In this document: piece after piece, positions 1 through 11,539 of the stretch
How positions within the stretch are numbered: position 1 is the stretch's first letter
Layout: each line of letters begins with the position of its first letter
Assembly (NCBI GenBank): GCA_026874595.1
Contig: CM049306.1
Location: 8,924,519-8,988,518 of the forward strand
Reading direction: 5' to 3'
DNA from: Sipunculus nudus
Taxonomy: Eukaryota; Annelida; Sipuncula; Golfingiida; Sipunculidae
Length of the DNA stretch: 64,000 nt
Made by a program: the position numbers and the translations under genes
The notes under the pieces: model-generated
What the model was told of the DNA's origin: nothing
Databases searched by the model: none
What the model saw: only the letters and a program-made list of their open reading frames with translations

Positions 1-3000
1 GATGCACAAAAGCACAAATCGTTGCGTTTGTGAGGCTAATGTTTTTCACTATAATTGTTTCCGATATAATTTATACACCGGGCTAATGTGAGGTCTTTCC
101 ATTGGCCGATGCCTTGACTGAACGATGTGTAAGCTCCGATTCCTGTTAACGTTGCCTGACAAAGATCGGTATAATATGCACCCGACTTGGAATATATATT
201 TTGAAGATACTTTGATACATCTGGATAAATACTGCATGGGCACTATACTTATACAACAGTCTACGGATAAAAGGAGAAAAGATAAAACAAAGAAAATCTA
301 AATTGGCGTACAACATTATTTAAGCTATTTTTACAGAAAAAAATAATTTTTAAACAGTAGTCGACCGATTAGAGTGCTGATTCATAGAAGATTGTATTAG
401 AACTTTGAATTTATTTATTGCTGTAAGCGTCAAAAGGACATCGACGTTTCGCGTGATCTGGTTTCAAATGCAACATATCCTCCTCCTCTCCCTAGCCCAG
501 GAAACTGATGGAAAGAGAACAAATCATGGATGATTGATGTGAACGTGCAATCATTATAATATATGATATGTAATCCTCTTCCTTTAACCATGATCTCTGA
601 TGCAGTGAATGATGCTGACTGCGGTCAGAGGCTATACATTGTTCCTGATACACAGAATATGTTCCGACAATGCTTGGGTCTGGGTATAATTGTGTTCACG
701 TCACCGCCTCAGTTCAGCGGTGTTCATTCCTTACTCTGTCTACATAGCCCTGTCATGTTTCATTACGACAAACCATTATTATCAGGCAGCCGCTGTGGCT
801 ATATATAAATGAGCACCCCAGCGCCTGGCAGTATATCTCGTCTGTGGCTCTCCAGGGACGGTGCTTATAATTAAGATGTAACACTTGGTTATTTTCACAA
901 TATTAAAGTTATAAAGGTCGATAGGCATACACTGACCGTGTGAATAATTTATTGGAATACAATGTATACATGTGGCGCACTTATCAGTTAAACCCAGAAA
1001 CCATGAAATAATCAGTGCGATAATGCTTCCAATGAAGATTTCCTTACTTAATGGCGACGCGTCCTGCCTGGTTTATAAGGTTCCTTCTATGGAATGTATC
1101 GAAAGTAGAAATTGCATCTTGATAAATACAATGTAGTATGAAATGTCACAATAAGATCGATCGAGTGCTATTTAAGTGAAATATGACGAATCCCAGCAGA
1201 TGGTTAAAATCATAAACGCGCCGACAGAAACATGATATGAATATAAAGTCGTATAAAAGAGAGAAACAGTAATTCATGCTTGTCGCAGTTCTTGGCATCG
1301 AATTAAGGTTAAATATTAAACTAATTCTGATTTTAACAATACAAACAATATCCAGTCTATGATGACAATTGTTATCTCATTTATTTTCACATTTCTAGTC
1401 GATTTCATTGTTTTTATTTTGGATTCAAACCATGCATTTTTAAAAAGCCTCTGAATAAAATGCGTGCGAACGTTTCATGGAAATAAAACAAAAGAATGAA
1501 GCTTATCTGCCTCCATGTTATTATGTAAATAATTCATTTTCATGTCAACACTTCCACAGTCTCAGACTTACTCAGTCTCTGCAGCCTCATTAATACCTAA
1601 ACTGGAGTTTACTGATGAAGGATGATCGCTCACAACGGACATCAGACGTTCAAATAACTGACATGACATCTCCTGAAAATTTGGTGTAAAGATACTAAAA
1701 ATGTGAAGTAAAGATGCCAAAAAAATCTCCACGGCATATCAAGTTAGAATCATACATGGTCAGTCTTATATAGTCTGCTGGGCAGTCCTAGCTGATCGGT
1801 GGTTTCTGACCCAGGATAAGACAATAAACATGTCTGTGTTCCGGTCCGCCATTTATTTAATATGCCATAAACTAAAAGGGCGCGCATGAAGCAAATATCT
1901 AACAGTCACGCGGGACGAACTGGGCCGACCATTATAGCGCCTGTAGGGTCCAGGGCAGACGAGCCATTCCACGGTCCAAGAAGCCATGTCAGTGCCTGAC
2001 TGCCTTGAGTTATACTCGTGTAATTATCAAACTCATTTATATCACAGGTACAAGTAGCAAACCTCATACATACTGCCTATTTATACAAAGGAAGTAGCCT
2101 ATATAGTATTTTAGTATATATAGATCTTCTCTAAACTACAGTCGTTTTTACCAATGCCCCCTAAAGACCTCTCAAATAAATTGACTTTGAAAAAAAGAGG
2201 TGGTTGACATGTGATTTACTTATCAGAAGATATATCCGTCGGTTTCACACTTATATGAATACTGTGGCCTTTATTCTGGTATCAAGCAGAGGTTTAAGAA
2301 AATTGTCTTTTGCCAAACCTGTGTTAGGTTGCCTCAGAAAATAAAAGTAACCAGATATATGCATTCTCAGGAATGCAGGCCTCCGTCATGTGGGCGGGGT
2401 ACTCCGCAACTCGTGTTGTCATTCACTTGTATGCCTAAGCATGTTCCCAGGTGTATCGGTGCATAGGCCTATTTTCCCCACCAAGTGCTGCATTCACTTA
2501 TTCTTCTCATATCCCCATGTTCAATTTGGCATATGTGTCTGCACATTTGTGAATATTCCTAGAAGTCCTTCCTAGACCCGGATCATGAGCCGAAGACACT
2601 AAATTCAAATCGATTCTTCAATGGCTCATTCCCGAGGTATATATACCCTGAACATTTATTTCATGGAATTCCGTTCATGATTGCGTAAGTAATGTTGTGA
2701 ACAATCACACACACAAACTAACGGAAATAAACAGATGTCTTCCTGGCGGAGGCAATAACCAATAATCAGGGGCAGATACATGATCTTACAAAAGGGTTTG
2801 CTCAATATCCTAACGCAGGTCAAGCATGGAACCGGAAATGATTAATACATATCTCTTCCTTGCAGATGTATAGGAAGGACAACGGTGAGAGACACAAATT
2901 CGACGATGCTTTCAGGCATTAAGTGTATATTATTCTATTTCCAGATTATAAAGGATGTGTCCGTGCGCGACCTCTAAATCCGCCTAATATGATAATTAAT

Positions 3001-3456
3001 ATAATTTGAGTCTGTTTCAAGACTCTTTCGGACAATGTATTATATAGACGAAAGGAAAAGGCCGTGAGACTAAACATTTGTTATACGATTTACCATGCTT
3101 ATCATTTTATGAGTTTTATTTAGATTGTGAAAATGAAATACACCATGCACTGTGCAAACTATCTTCCCGTTCCTTGTACAACAGCCAATCCCACGACTCC
3201 TTTATTTCGTTATCAATATTTTAAAGTCATCTTCGTGTACACACATTGAATAGCTCATGACATTACTCGTTAGTATAGAGTATGTGAACGTAGCCATTCG
3301 CAAGTGATGTGGTGAACATGCAGGGAAATGGAATACTGAAAGGGATGACCGAAAAGTGGTTCCATCTGTATTCCATGATTGGAACTGGTTGAGCTTTGCA
3401 TTTTTTTTTAACTACACAATGACATCTTCAGCTCCTGGGAACAAATGCTTCATCAG
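1..3456. other. Unique AT-rich non-coding stretch
   Basis: I see no supportable gene here. The open frames on either strand are 60-81 codons, have no recognisable domain and lack codon or splice support. There is no tandem repeat, TIR pair or long palindrome. Short mono- and dinucleotide runs occur as expected for AT-rich DNA. The string CTGGCGGAGGC near 2742 matches the 3' subterminal motif of the repeat fragment at 3681-3840, but too little else matches to call a copy. Confidence 0.6.
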
Positions 3457-3660
3457 CATCTGCTGATACCTGCATTGACTTCTTGACATCTGCTGATACC
3501 TGCACTGACTTCTTGACATCTGCTGATACCTGCACTGACTTCTTGACATCTGCTGATACCTGTATTGACTTCTTGACATCTGCTGATACCTGCATTGACT
3601 TCTTGACATCTGCTGATACCTGCACTGACTTCTTGACATCTGCTGATACCTGCACTGACT
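3457..3660. repeat. 30-bp minisatellite, about 6.8 units
   Basis: A 30-bp unit is repeated in exact register. It contains CATCTGCTGATACCTGC and then RYTGACTTCTTGA; units differ mainly by C/T changes (cactgact, cattgact, tattgact). Because 30 is divisible by three, frames on both strands stay open (ten-residue periodic peptides such as TSADTCTDFL), but they begin and end at the array edges and have no independent support. The array directly abuts the dispersed-repeat fragment that follows. Confidence 0.95.
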
Positions 3661-3680
3661 TGCAATGAAAAATCAATTAC

Positions 3681-3840
3681 ATTTGGATGTGGATCCGGCG
3701 CATGATCCGAATTTTGGAACATCATCAATGAATACTCGTATATGTTCAGTCACTTATGCATGTATAAACCTGGTAATATGGGCCGAATAAGTGAATTTCC
3801 ACTGGCGGAGGCTTGTATTTATTGCAATACAGATTTCTAG
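3681..3840 (+). mobile_element. 3' fragment of a CTGGCGGAGG-type dispersed element
   Basis: The opening segment (GTGGATCCGGCGCATGATCC, then a conserved TCACTTATGCATG) is clearly homologous to 37562-37690. The 3' end carries CTGGCGGAGGC at about 3802, then a short hairpin (TGTATT and AATACA arms), then TTTCTAG followed by TT. The sister fragment at 37431 starts with CCTCTGCCAG, which is the reverse complement of the 3' subterminal motif with one change. A 5' terminal motif mirrored subterminally at the 3' end, with a hairpin before CTAG, is the layout of Helitron/Helentron-like non-autonomous elements. The family looks to me like a widespread metazoan dispersed repeat, which I could not confirm here. 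Confidence 0.6.
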
Positions 3841-4064
3841 TTGGCAGTTTTTACCACTGCGAGAAGGAGCATTCAAGACCATTCTTTGGTATATAGAGCC
3901 GGCTGTTCCCCTACCCTTTATGTTATTTTATGTTATTTCTGGTTAACCCTCAGTACATATAAGTGAACTGTATAGATAATTTCTGTCAAGGAAAGCTCTT
4001 TTAACGTTTATGTTGACAAAAAACACGTACCCTGAGGTAGGTGGTTGCATATGTGCATAAGTTG
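3841..4064. other. Non-coding, no feature seen
   Basis: AT-rich spacer between two dispersed-repeat fragments. No open frame, tandem repeat or palindrome stands out. Confidence 0.5.
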
Positions 4065-4243
4065 AAAGGTCACTAGTTGCAAAACGCCCTTTGCCAAACT
4101 CTAATTTGTCTGAATGGAAGTCAGGTGTCCTTGTTGAAAGTGTGCGGATTTTTGGGCGTTCCCTCCACATCTTATGAATACGTGGAAATAAACAAAACAA
4201 ACGGCCTGTGTGCGGTTGGATCGGCGTTTTCTGGCCTATATAT
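4065..4243 (+). repeat. Dispersed repeat, copy 1 (partner at 35080-35254)
   Basis: This segment is homologous to the reverse complement of 35080-35254. Shared blocks, in order, are AAAGGTCA, GTTGCA-AACGCC, CCTTGTTGAA, CCTCCACAT, AACAAAACAA, CTGTGTGCGGT and TTTTCTGGCCTAT, at roughly two-thirds identity by eye. The similarity also appears in one translated frame (NKTxxLCAVxxxFSGL), but there are no adjoining coding signals. No TIR or target duplication could be defined, so the class is unknown. Confidence 0.7.
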
Positions 4244-5595
4244 TTATAATATTCAAGGGATTATCATCAGTTGATAGATGTCAGAATAGGTACATTTAAA
4301 GGAACTTTCAATTATAGTTTCGGACGAAGTGGGCAATGTGTACACAGTTACACAGCACCTTTGTACTGGCTGGCAGTGGAGACCTCCTATTTACATTCGA
4401 TTTGGTGAACAATGCTATACATTTCTCACAATGTATTTGCTGCATCAAAGTTTGATCAGATTCCTTGTTATATTAAGATTAAGGATCTGGTGGTCACGAA
4501 TGTTCGCGGAGGTACATATGCGGTCTTTAAGTACTTTCTATAGTTAACATTTTGAATTGCTCCGGATCTAGTTGCCGGATGTAGGATAATGTATTTCTAG
4601 TTTGTAAATCTGTCTGGCAAATGATTTGTAAAATAACGATGCTGACGGAAGAATTTAGAAGAATTAAGAAAAATAACGTTATGCGCCCTCTAAGTATTAT
4701 TTTACGATAAATAAGCTCTTTAATCTTCAGTTATATCTTAAATTTTTACAATAACATTTCACGATCCGACAGATAACTCAAGATATGTTACCTCGTTAAA
4801 CGGGAGTCACGTAATATCCATTTTACTATGAATAAAATAGATTATGGATTATTGTGGTGGGGAGGCCAGAATTCGTTCCTGTAACGACCACTGTTCTAAC
4901 AATGCCCGTTTCAATATCAATGACGTCACCTGTTGTTTGTATATTCCCATGCACTATGAAAGAATCACGGCCGGACCCATGCTGGTCATGAGTTTACTTG
5001 CATGTTGTTATCCTGAAAGCAGGAGTCAGTTTTGCATATGGCTTTCATATAAATTATATTAACCAAGTGTCAAGCTACGTCGTTACATGGGCCATGTTTC
5101 AATAAACTTATATTTAAGCCAGGCTTTAGTCTTTGGACGGGAATTAAGTCATTCACATTGTCATTGAGCCCCCCCCCCCCACACACACCCCGGTTTCGTA
5201 TATAAACCAAAAGCGTCCACCGTCAAGACTTTCATGACATTGTATTATTAATAATTAATATAGATGGCATAAGATCAGGCGTATATATATAGGTTGTTCT
5301 ATACCTCTCTGGAATAGGCCTAATGCGTTGATTTTATAACGAGATTATAATGAGCTACTTTAATTTGTCTTTTCTGTTTAGGTTCATATTCCAAACGAGT
5401 CATTCCCCCTGATACATCATCATGCAGGATGATGAGGAATAAACGAACGTCTTATATACCGGTAACCTGCTTAATTTATGCTTCATTCCCACTGACATTC
5501 GCGATGGAAAAATTGGATTATCGCAAGACCTCTCGAAACATTTCGCCGAAATATTGACAAAGTTCGCCGCACATCACAAGGTGTGGGAAGCACAG
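4244..5595. other. Unique non-coding stretch with a poly-C run
   Basis: No gene is supportable; open frames at 4329-4547 and 4844-5062 have no recognisable content. A poly-C tract followed by CA repeats lies at about 5168-5190. Otherwise ordinary AT-rich sequence. Confidence 0.5.
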
Positions 5596-5760
5596 GCACT
5601 CGTTATCAATAGCCTAGTCATGTACATGTTAACACTGGGTGATATACGAGGGGGCGTAACCATGTAAACATAGTATATTCTCTTTTATACTATGTTTACA
5701 TGGTTACACCCCTTATATCACCCACTGTTTACATGTAAACGATTATTGATAACGAGTGCA
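5596..5760. repeat. Long near-perfect inverted repeat (hairpin), 8-nt loop
   Basis: Left arm 5596-5677 and right arm 5686-5760 are reverse complements over about 75-80 bp with few mismatches. The outer ends are GCACTCGTTATCAAT and ATTGATAACGAGTGC; the inner arms are CCATGTAAACATAGTATA and its complement. The loop is only TTCTCTTT. The structure fits a foldback MITE, or a transcript that would form a long duplex hairpin. The outermost bases do not show an obvious target-site duplication. Confidence 0.9.
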
Positions 5761-8700
5761 TGTGGTTTGGTAAACCAAACCGGATCCAGGGGATGGGTCC
5801 AGGCCCCCCCCCCCCCCTTTCCAGCCGCCGCAACACATTTCTAGGGTTTCAGACCAATTTATGCCATCTGGACCCCCACCTTTTCCGGACAATTGGACCT
5901 ATTTTTAGATTTTGACATTGGTCCTCCTGGGTTGGATCCCTCATTCTCCTAAGTCCTGGACCCGCCCCTGGTAGAGGATATAGGGGAAGGTGTCTTGGAG
6001 ATCCGCGCCGTGTCAGCCACTCATTTGTGGCTAGCTCGGACAAGGCTGGCCGACAGTTTACCACTTTCGTGGCTCACCTTAGCCTTGCAAAAAGTCAGCT
6101 AGCTAAAAATAACTTCAAACCATTTACGTCAATTTAACGATATTGCAAATAAAGATTTAATTTAAGAAAAATTGGTTATCTGTAATTTTAAATGTAGGCC
6201 TAATACATTTATCCATCATGTCTAAAATTATGTATTGATCATATATTGAGCTGTTGCTAGTAGTTTTGATTAACATACTGAGTGTGCTTTCATCAACCAG
6301 AAATAAATATTTGAAAAAAAACAACAATTATATTATTATAAATAAATAACCCCGCTCTCTATCATTTCCGTATCCACTATTGGTGATACCGGTGATACCA
6401 GTAAACGCACAGCAAGGCACTGTGAGACAAGAATCTAGAATCGGAGTCTGGATGCCACTTAACACCACATCCACATCAATATAATGTATGCTAAACCAGA
6501 ATAAATTTTATAATTTACATTTTGGAGGTAAATCCAAACTTAAAGATCCAATAAATGGATGTATATGAAATACTGACCATCATGATTTCGAAACATGAAT
6601 TAAAGATGCTGAAAGGTGGTCTGCAAGATCAGTACTGTAGATGAGAGAGACATGCAATGTTAAGAAGTGTGTATATAACTGCTGTTAACTGGACGCTACA
6701 ATTGCATGATGTGTGAATAAAGATGACTGTCGACTTTGCTAGGTACAGAATATCAAAATTCAATTCAACCGACATTGTTGGCTGCACAGACTGCCAATCC
6801 GCAGTTGACCATGTCAGCTGCCTGGACACTTCCCTTAAGAAAAGTCATTCGGCCTATTTGTGGGTGTCACCTCTTTGAGCATCTCATTCTTATTTTCTCT
6901 AGTTTACACAAGGTCGGCTAAATGTAGCTTAACGAATTTCGGTGGCTGCTGTAGGTAAACTCGGCTCGGCTTGTCCCTGGCTGGGTGATTATAATAAATA
7001 AGGTTTCTTGAACTACGCTATTCAACGGAAGATCTATACCATGCGTATTCCATATGCCGATCTGCCATCTATCGACCACTTGGAACATTAGTTCAGGTTA
7101 GCAAATGTTGCACAAACACTAAATGGTTTACCACACCTGAACTTTACTGAAAGGTGCAACGCGTTTTCTATAAAAGAAACTTCATTTATAAAAGACACTG
7201 TCTCCATAAACCGTCCATGGAGGTGCTCTGGTATTTTCATTCTACATATAAAATTACGTTTAGTCACATCTCTGTTATACCGATGTTTGCTTGTATCTCA
7301 ACCGTCACCGTCACGACTCTCAGTAACCATTCAGGCCTGATGTATTTCATACCGATCATTGTCATAACATGACCAGGCTGGCAGAACGGCTGCTAAATAC
7401 AGAGTTGGGTCGTGAGTCGGGAGTATATGACCAAACAAAGAACGGATCGAACCGTGGAGCTCCGGTCATGCATCACCACTTCTTCGTCAACTGCTTTCTC
7501 TACATTATAATGTACTAATGTAATATAATGTACTGTATTATTGTTAACAGTAGTAGTAGTAGTAGTATAGGGATTTTTCAGATATTTCAATTGTTGTTAG
7601 TGTTACCACCCACAAACACTGTTCCTTTGGCCGAGGGCTTTTTTCTGCTTCTGCTGATATATTTTCTAGATTTTATTATTATTAGTAGTAGTCGTAGTCG
7701 TAGTAGTAGTGTAGTAGTAATAGATTAAACAAAGATTAATATATTATAGGTGCTCTGTAATACCATGTATACCTCACACCACAATCAAATTTAGGTCCAA
7801 CCTGTAATCAGTCACACGTCCAGATACATAATGGACGCGTTCGACAGCAAACATTTAAAAAATAAACGAAGAGATAAATAAATAGACAGATAAGTTTATT
7901 ATGGAAAAATTCATACACATGTGCAACATACATATAAAAGTTACCGAAAATAACACTTAAAAGTATTAAAAAACACTTATTTCCAATGTGGTCCCAAAGA
8001 GAACAAACATAGTACGGCAACACATGACAAATTATGACTAGAAATACAGTTTCTAAAAATATACAAGTTTACATTAAAAATCTGCACTTATTGAAAATTT
8101 CTTAAGAGTTTACTTAAGAATAAAATGAGTTAATTTAAGAATCTAAGATCTAAAACAGTTACCCAAAAAATCCTAATAGGACATTCTATGTACCCTGCTA
8201 TTTGTTATTTACATACTACAATATAGTAAACCGGTGGCTTGTACATCTTATTAAATGAATGTACATTGATTCAGTGATTAAAATTGAATATAATGTTACA
8301 GGTATCTCTTTTATTGTGTGCAGCAGTCTCACATGTGTCTGTGTAGTGCTAGCATTGTCCGTTGCCGTGGGAGACGCGCAAGTTGGCCCGGCCCACGTGT
8401 GGGGGTTTGACATGTAGAAAAACGTTCTTTGTTCTAGTATGTTCTTTGGGCGTGTGTTTTATGTATTGTTGGGTTCTTTTGGATTGTTCGTGAAATGGAA
8501 AGTTCTCGGCTTGAGGTGAAAAGTTAAAGATAAGGGGCTGTGTTTAGAGCCGAGAGGGGGAGGAGAGAGAAATATTCAAGCGGACACGGAAGAGTGTGAA
8601 TCAGTTTTGGGACCTATCCGATAATTGCAGTGATGTAAGGGATTCTACGAACTCTATGCAGATTTAGTGCGGCCTGTCTCCAGTTTGCTCTTGGGATTAT

Positions 8701-9111
8701 TACAAGAACTTCACTTTTGGATTACAACTGAATGATTTTGTGATTGAATTGGACTATTATTCTCTGGGGAGATTTATGTGAACTGTTCATCTGGATTACA
8801 CGTTTTAAAGGAATTGTTGTCGCTGTGACAGTGGTGGTATCCAGGTACTGTACACTTTATTTATTATACTGTGTAATTGTATTGATTTACTGTTATACTG
8901 TTGTTTTGCTGTGTAATTTTATTGATTTAGTGTATTGTACTGTTAGGATTGTTTTAAGAATAAATTATAATTATTTGTTAACAAAAAAACACTGACTTTT
9001 TTATTCATTTCCCTATAGACATTTCACGCTGCCTAGTGTTACAGAAACTGATTTTTTTTTATCTCCATAACAAAATTTATGCTCTTCACGACTACGTGAT
9101 CTGTTGATATT
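5761..9111. other. Mostly unique non-coding stretch with short microsatellites
   Basis: No gene is supportable. Visible items are a poly-C run at about 5807-5818, a small palindrome GGTTTGG/CCAAACC at about 5764, (AGT)n at about 7546-7567 and an interrupted (TAG)n at about 7683-7718. A degenerate direct repeat of about 50 bp lies at 8865-8960 (TGTGTAATTKTATTGATTTA twice). The 8300-9043 part has a composition suggestive of a solo LTR, but no matching target duplication was found. Confidence 0.45.
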
Positions 9112-10445
9112 AGGTTCCGTAACAATAAATACTGTCTTCTTCTAATTCCAGTTTGTTCAATAAAAATAATTTAAATGCTTTTTGAAAACACGCTGTTTGA
9201 CTGAAAGTGGAAGACTGTTCCATAGAGAAACACCTGCAAAATGAAATGAGCTTTTACCAAATCCTTTAACCCAGGGTATTGAACATGACAGTTCATTTTA
9301 CCTTGTCCTGTATCTGTGCTGTATATTAATCAAGTCCATGTTATCTCTCAAGTATCTAGGTGAATTTCAAGGATAATATTGTGCATATGACCAAGTTTCT
9401 GTTGATCTACCCTGTAAGATACTGGTAGAATATCTGTATATTTAAACTGATTGTAACCTATATGCATTATAGAATGAGCATTATACATATATCGTATCAC
9501 TTTATTTTGCATTGTCTGCAATCTAAGCTTCAGTTTCCTTGAAAGACCTCTGTACCAAGCAGAGGTAGTGAATCACAATGACACTGTATCAGAGCAGAAA
9601 TAAGTAACTTTTTTGTTTTCAGACTGAAACTTTGTGTGTTTTCTGTAGAGGAACTTGAGTGCATGTGCTGCTTTAGATAGTACTTTGCTGTCTCTAATTT
9701 CCTCTACTATATGTAACCGCTTTTTGGAAGCAAATAATATGGATTCTGTTTTTCCTATATGTAAAGATAATTTGTTAAATTTAATCAACAATCTCCAACT
9801 GAGTGTGCTTCATTTTCCAATTTCTCTTCTACCTATGTTCTGTTTTCCCCTGAAATCAGGAATACAGAATCATCTACATATACAGGAACAGTTTACATGT
9901 TCCTGCAGCAGGAATGTCATTTATGTTAGCAAACCAAAACATTTAGACCAAGATATTTAAGTTTGTTAATAAAATTCCATGATTTACAGTATCGAACGCT
10001 TTTTGCAGATCCAACATAACCATACCACAATATTTACCCTTGTCACACTTTTATTTTATATAATCTGTCAAGTGAATTAAACAAATATCTGTAGAGTATG
10101 ATAATCTGAAACCAGACTGGAGATCAAATTGTAGGTCATGTTCATTTAAGTAAGTATATATTAAGTTGATCATGTACTATTCTCTCAAACGCTTTGAAAA
10201 TTATGTTTAGAACAAACACAGGCCTGTTATTTCCTGGATCTGTTTTACTGTTCTTTTTATGTAATGGGACTACCCTGGCTTTTATCAAATCTAAAGGGAA
10301 ATACTCCTGTACTCAAGGATAAAATTATTAATATGTGTCAGAGGTTTTACACTGTCCTTTACAAATATAGCAGGTAAGTTGTCAGGTCCTGTGGCCTTCT
10401 GTTGACTATTCTTACTCAAAATATTTGTCACATGTTCTGTCAGGC
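9112..10445 (-). mobile_element. 5'-truncated, degenerate CR1/L2-like non-LTR retrotransposon (reverse transcriptase remnant)
   Basis: Translating the minus strand piecewise gives the ordered blocks of a LINE reverse transcriptase. They are KATGPDNLPA (about 10369-10400), a PLHKK-type block, LQSGFRLSYST (about 10094-10125), LDLQKAFDTVNHGIL (about 9972-10013), the catalytic YVDDSVFLIS (about 9852-9881), LSLHIGKTESILF (about 9731-9775), and a C-terminal block ending in VSLWNSLPLSVKQ (about 9195-9231). These blocks are typical of CR1/L2/Daphne-like elements of invertebrates. Several frameshifts and stops separate them, including a shift just upstream of YVDD, so the copy is dead. The 5' part (endonuclease, ORF1) is missing; homology stops near a G15 tract at 10455. 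The 3' boundary is approximate. Confidence 0.88.
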
Positions 10446-10850
10446 CCATAGGCTGGGGGGGGGGGGGGGTTCGGTGGGTTCGGACGAACCCCCCCCCCCT
10501 TGATTTTTATTAACTTTATGTTTAACCATTTTTGCCCGGTTCCATGCATATCCTCACAGGGGGTCCCATATTTCTGTATAAATATTGTTTATAGCGGTTA
10601 GCGGTCTCTTTATTTAGCACTGTCAGGGATTTAGATTGCAAGTACAGTTCAAAATGTTTAATTTCACCTCTGAAACAAGCTTTAAATAACCCGTTCACTG
10701 CTTGTGTCTGATTATAGTCAAGAACTTATCGCATATGTTTTCTTTTAATCATTGTTGATTTAATTTTCAAATACCATGAATACATTTATTTAAGCTATTG
10801 GTTCTGAAATACTAATGCAGTTACCCCCCCCCCCCCCCAAAAAAAAAGGT
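10446..10850. repeat. G-run/C-run inverted low-complexity segment
   Basis: A run of 15 G (10455-10469) is followed by TTCGGTGGGTTCGGACGAA and then 11 C (10489-10499), so the two runs plus TTCG/CGAA can pair into a GC stem. At 10824-10847 there is C15 followed by A9. The segment between them is plain AT-rich DNA. This may be one insertion bounded by homopolymers, but no TSD or TIR was established. The G/C runs abut the truncated 5' end of the LINE remnant. Confidence 0.5.
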
Positions 10851-11531
10851 CCGTTATGGGAGTTTTCAGGGGGATAATACTATATTATTTATGAGTAATC
10901 CAGACCACAGGCCACCTCCAAAGTGTACCGGAGGGCAAGGTATAGATATATTTGGTAAAGATATATGGCGAAGTGGAGCACACCTGCTGTGTGCGCGTGT
11001 GCCCCTTGCCTGTAGGGACTGATGAATGACATAATTATCATTTAATATGTTTAATATAAACATGGATTTCATTCACCAAGGCTCTTTAAGTTACTTTGAT
11101 CGTTTATTTTGTCAGTTTTAGGCTATACAACCCTTAAATATTTCAGTCTACACGTTTTGTTTTTATTCTGGAACTCGCAGAAATGCCCCGGGACCATATA
11201 TACTGCTTCATTTGTCAAAGAATTTGAATATAATTCTGACATTTTCAGCTTCTTACAGCCTCGCCTGCTGGTCCTTTTAATTAATTTATGCAAATTTCAA
11301 GTATAGCTAGAAACACCAAACATCGCCCGGTTCATTTCTTACCAAATATGTTAATTTACAAGTTATCTGCATTGATTGATATCAAATTCAAGCAACCTCA
11401 TTTAACTGTCAGTTAATGTGATAATCACTCGAATGGACAGCTACCGGAGAACATCAGACTGATGACTGAGGTGTGAGATTGACAATTAATATAGTTGTTT
11501 TTTTTTTTCATATCTAAAATGAAATGTACAC
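10851..11531. other. Non-coding stretch
   Basis: No feature is supportable. Two open frames of 65-68 codons lack any recognisable content. Confidence 0.5.
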
Positions 11532-11539
11532 GTATATAC
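11532..11539. repeat. hAT target-site duplication, left
   Basis: GTATATAC, identical to 13065-13072 on the far side of the element. The sequence is itself palindromic. Confidence 0.9.

Noticed and set aside
3412-3728. Four overlapping repeat-peptide frames on both strands
   Set aside because: Artefacts of the 30-bp array at 3457-3660.
8294-9043. Solo LTR
   Set aside because: TG...CA-like ends are present but the flanking five bases differ (TATAA and GAAAC) and no second copy is visible. Kept only as a low-interest finding.
9573-9960. Plus-strand 101-codon frame over the LINE remnant
   Set aside because: The minus strand carries the reverse transcriptase blocks (GKTESILF, YVDD). The plus frame is its shadow.
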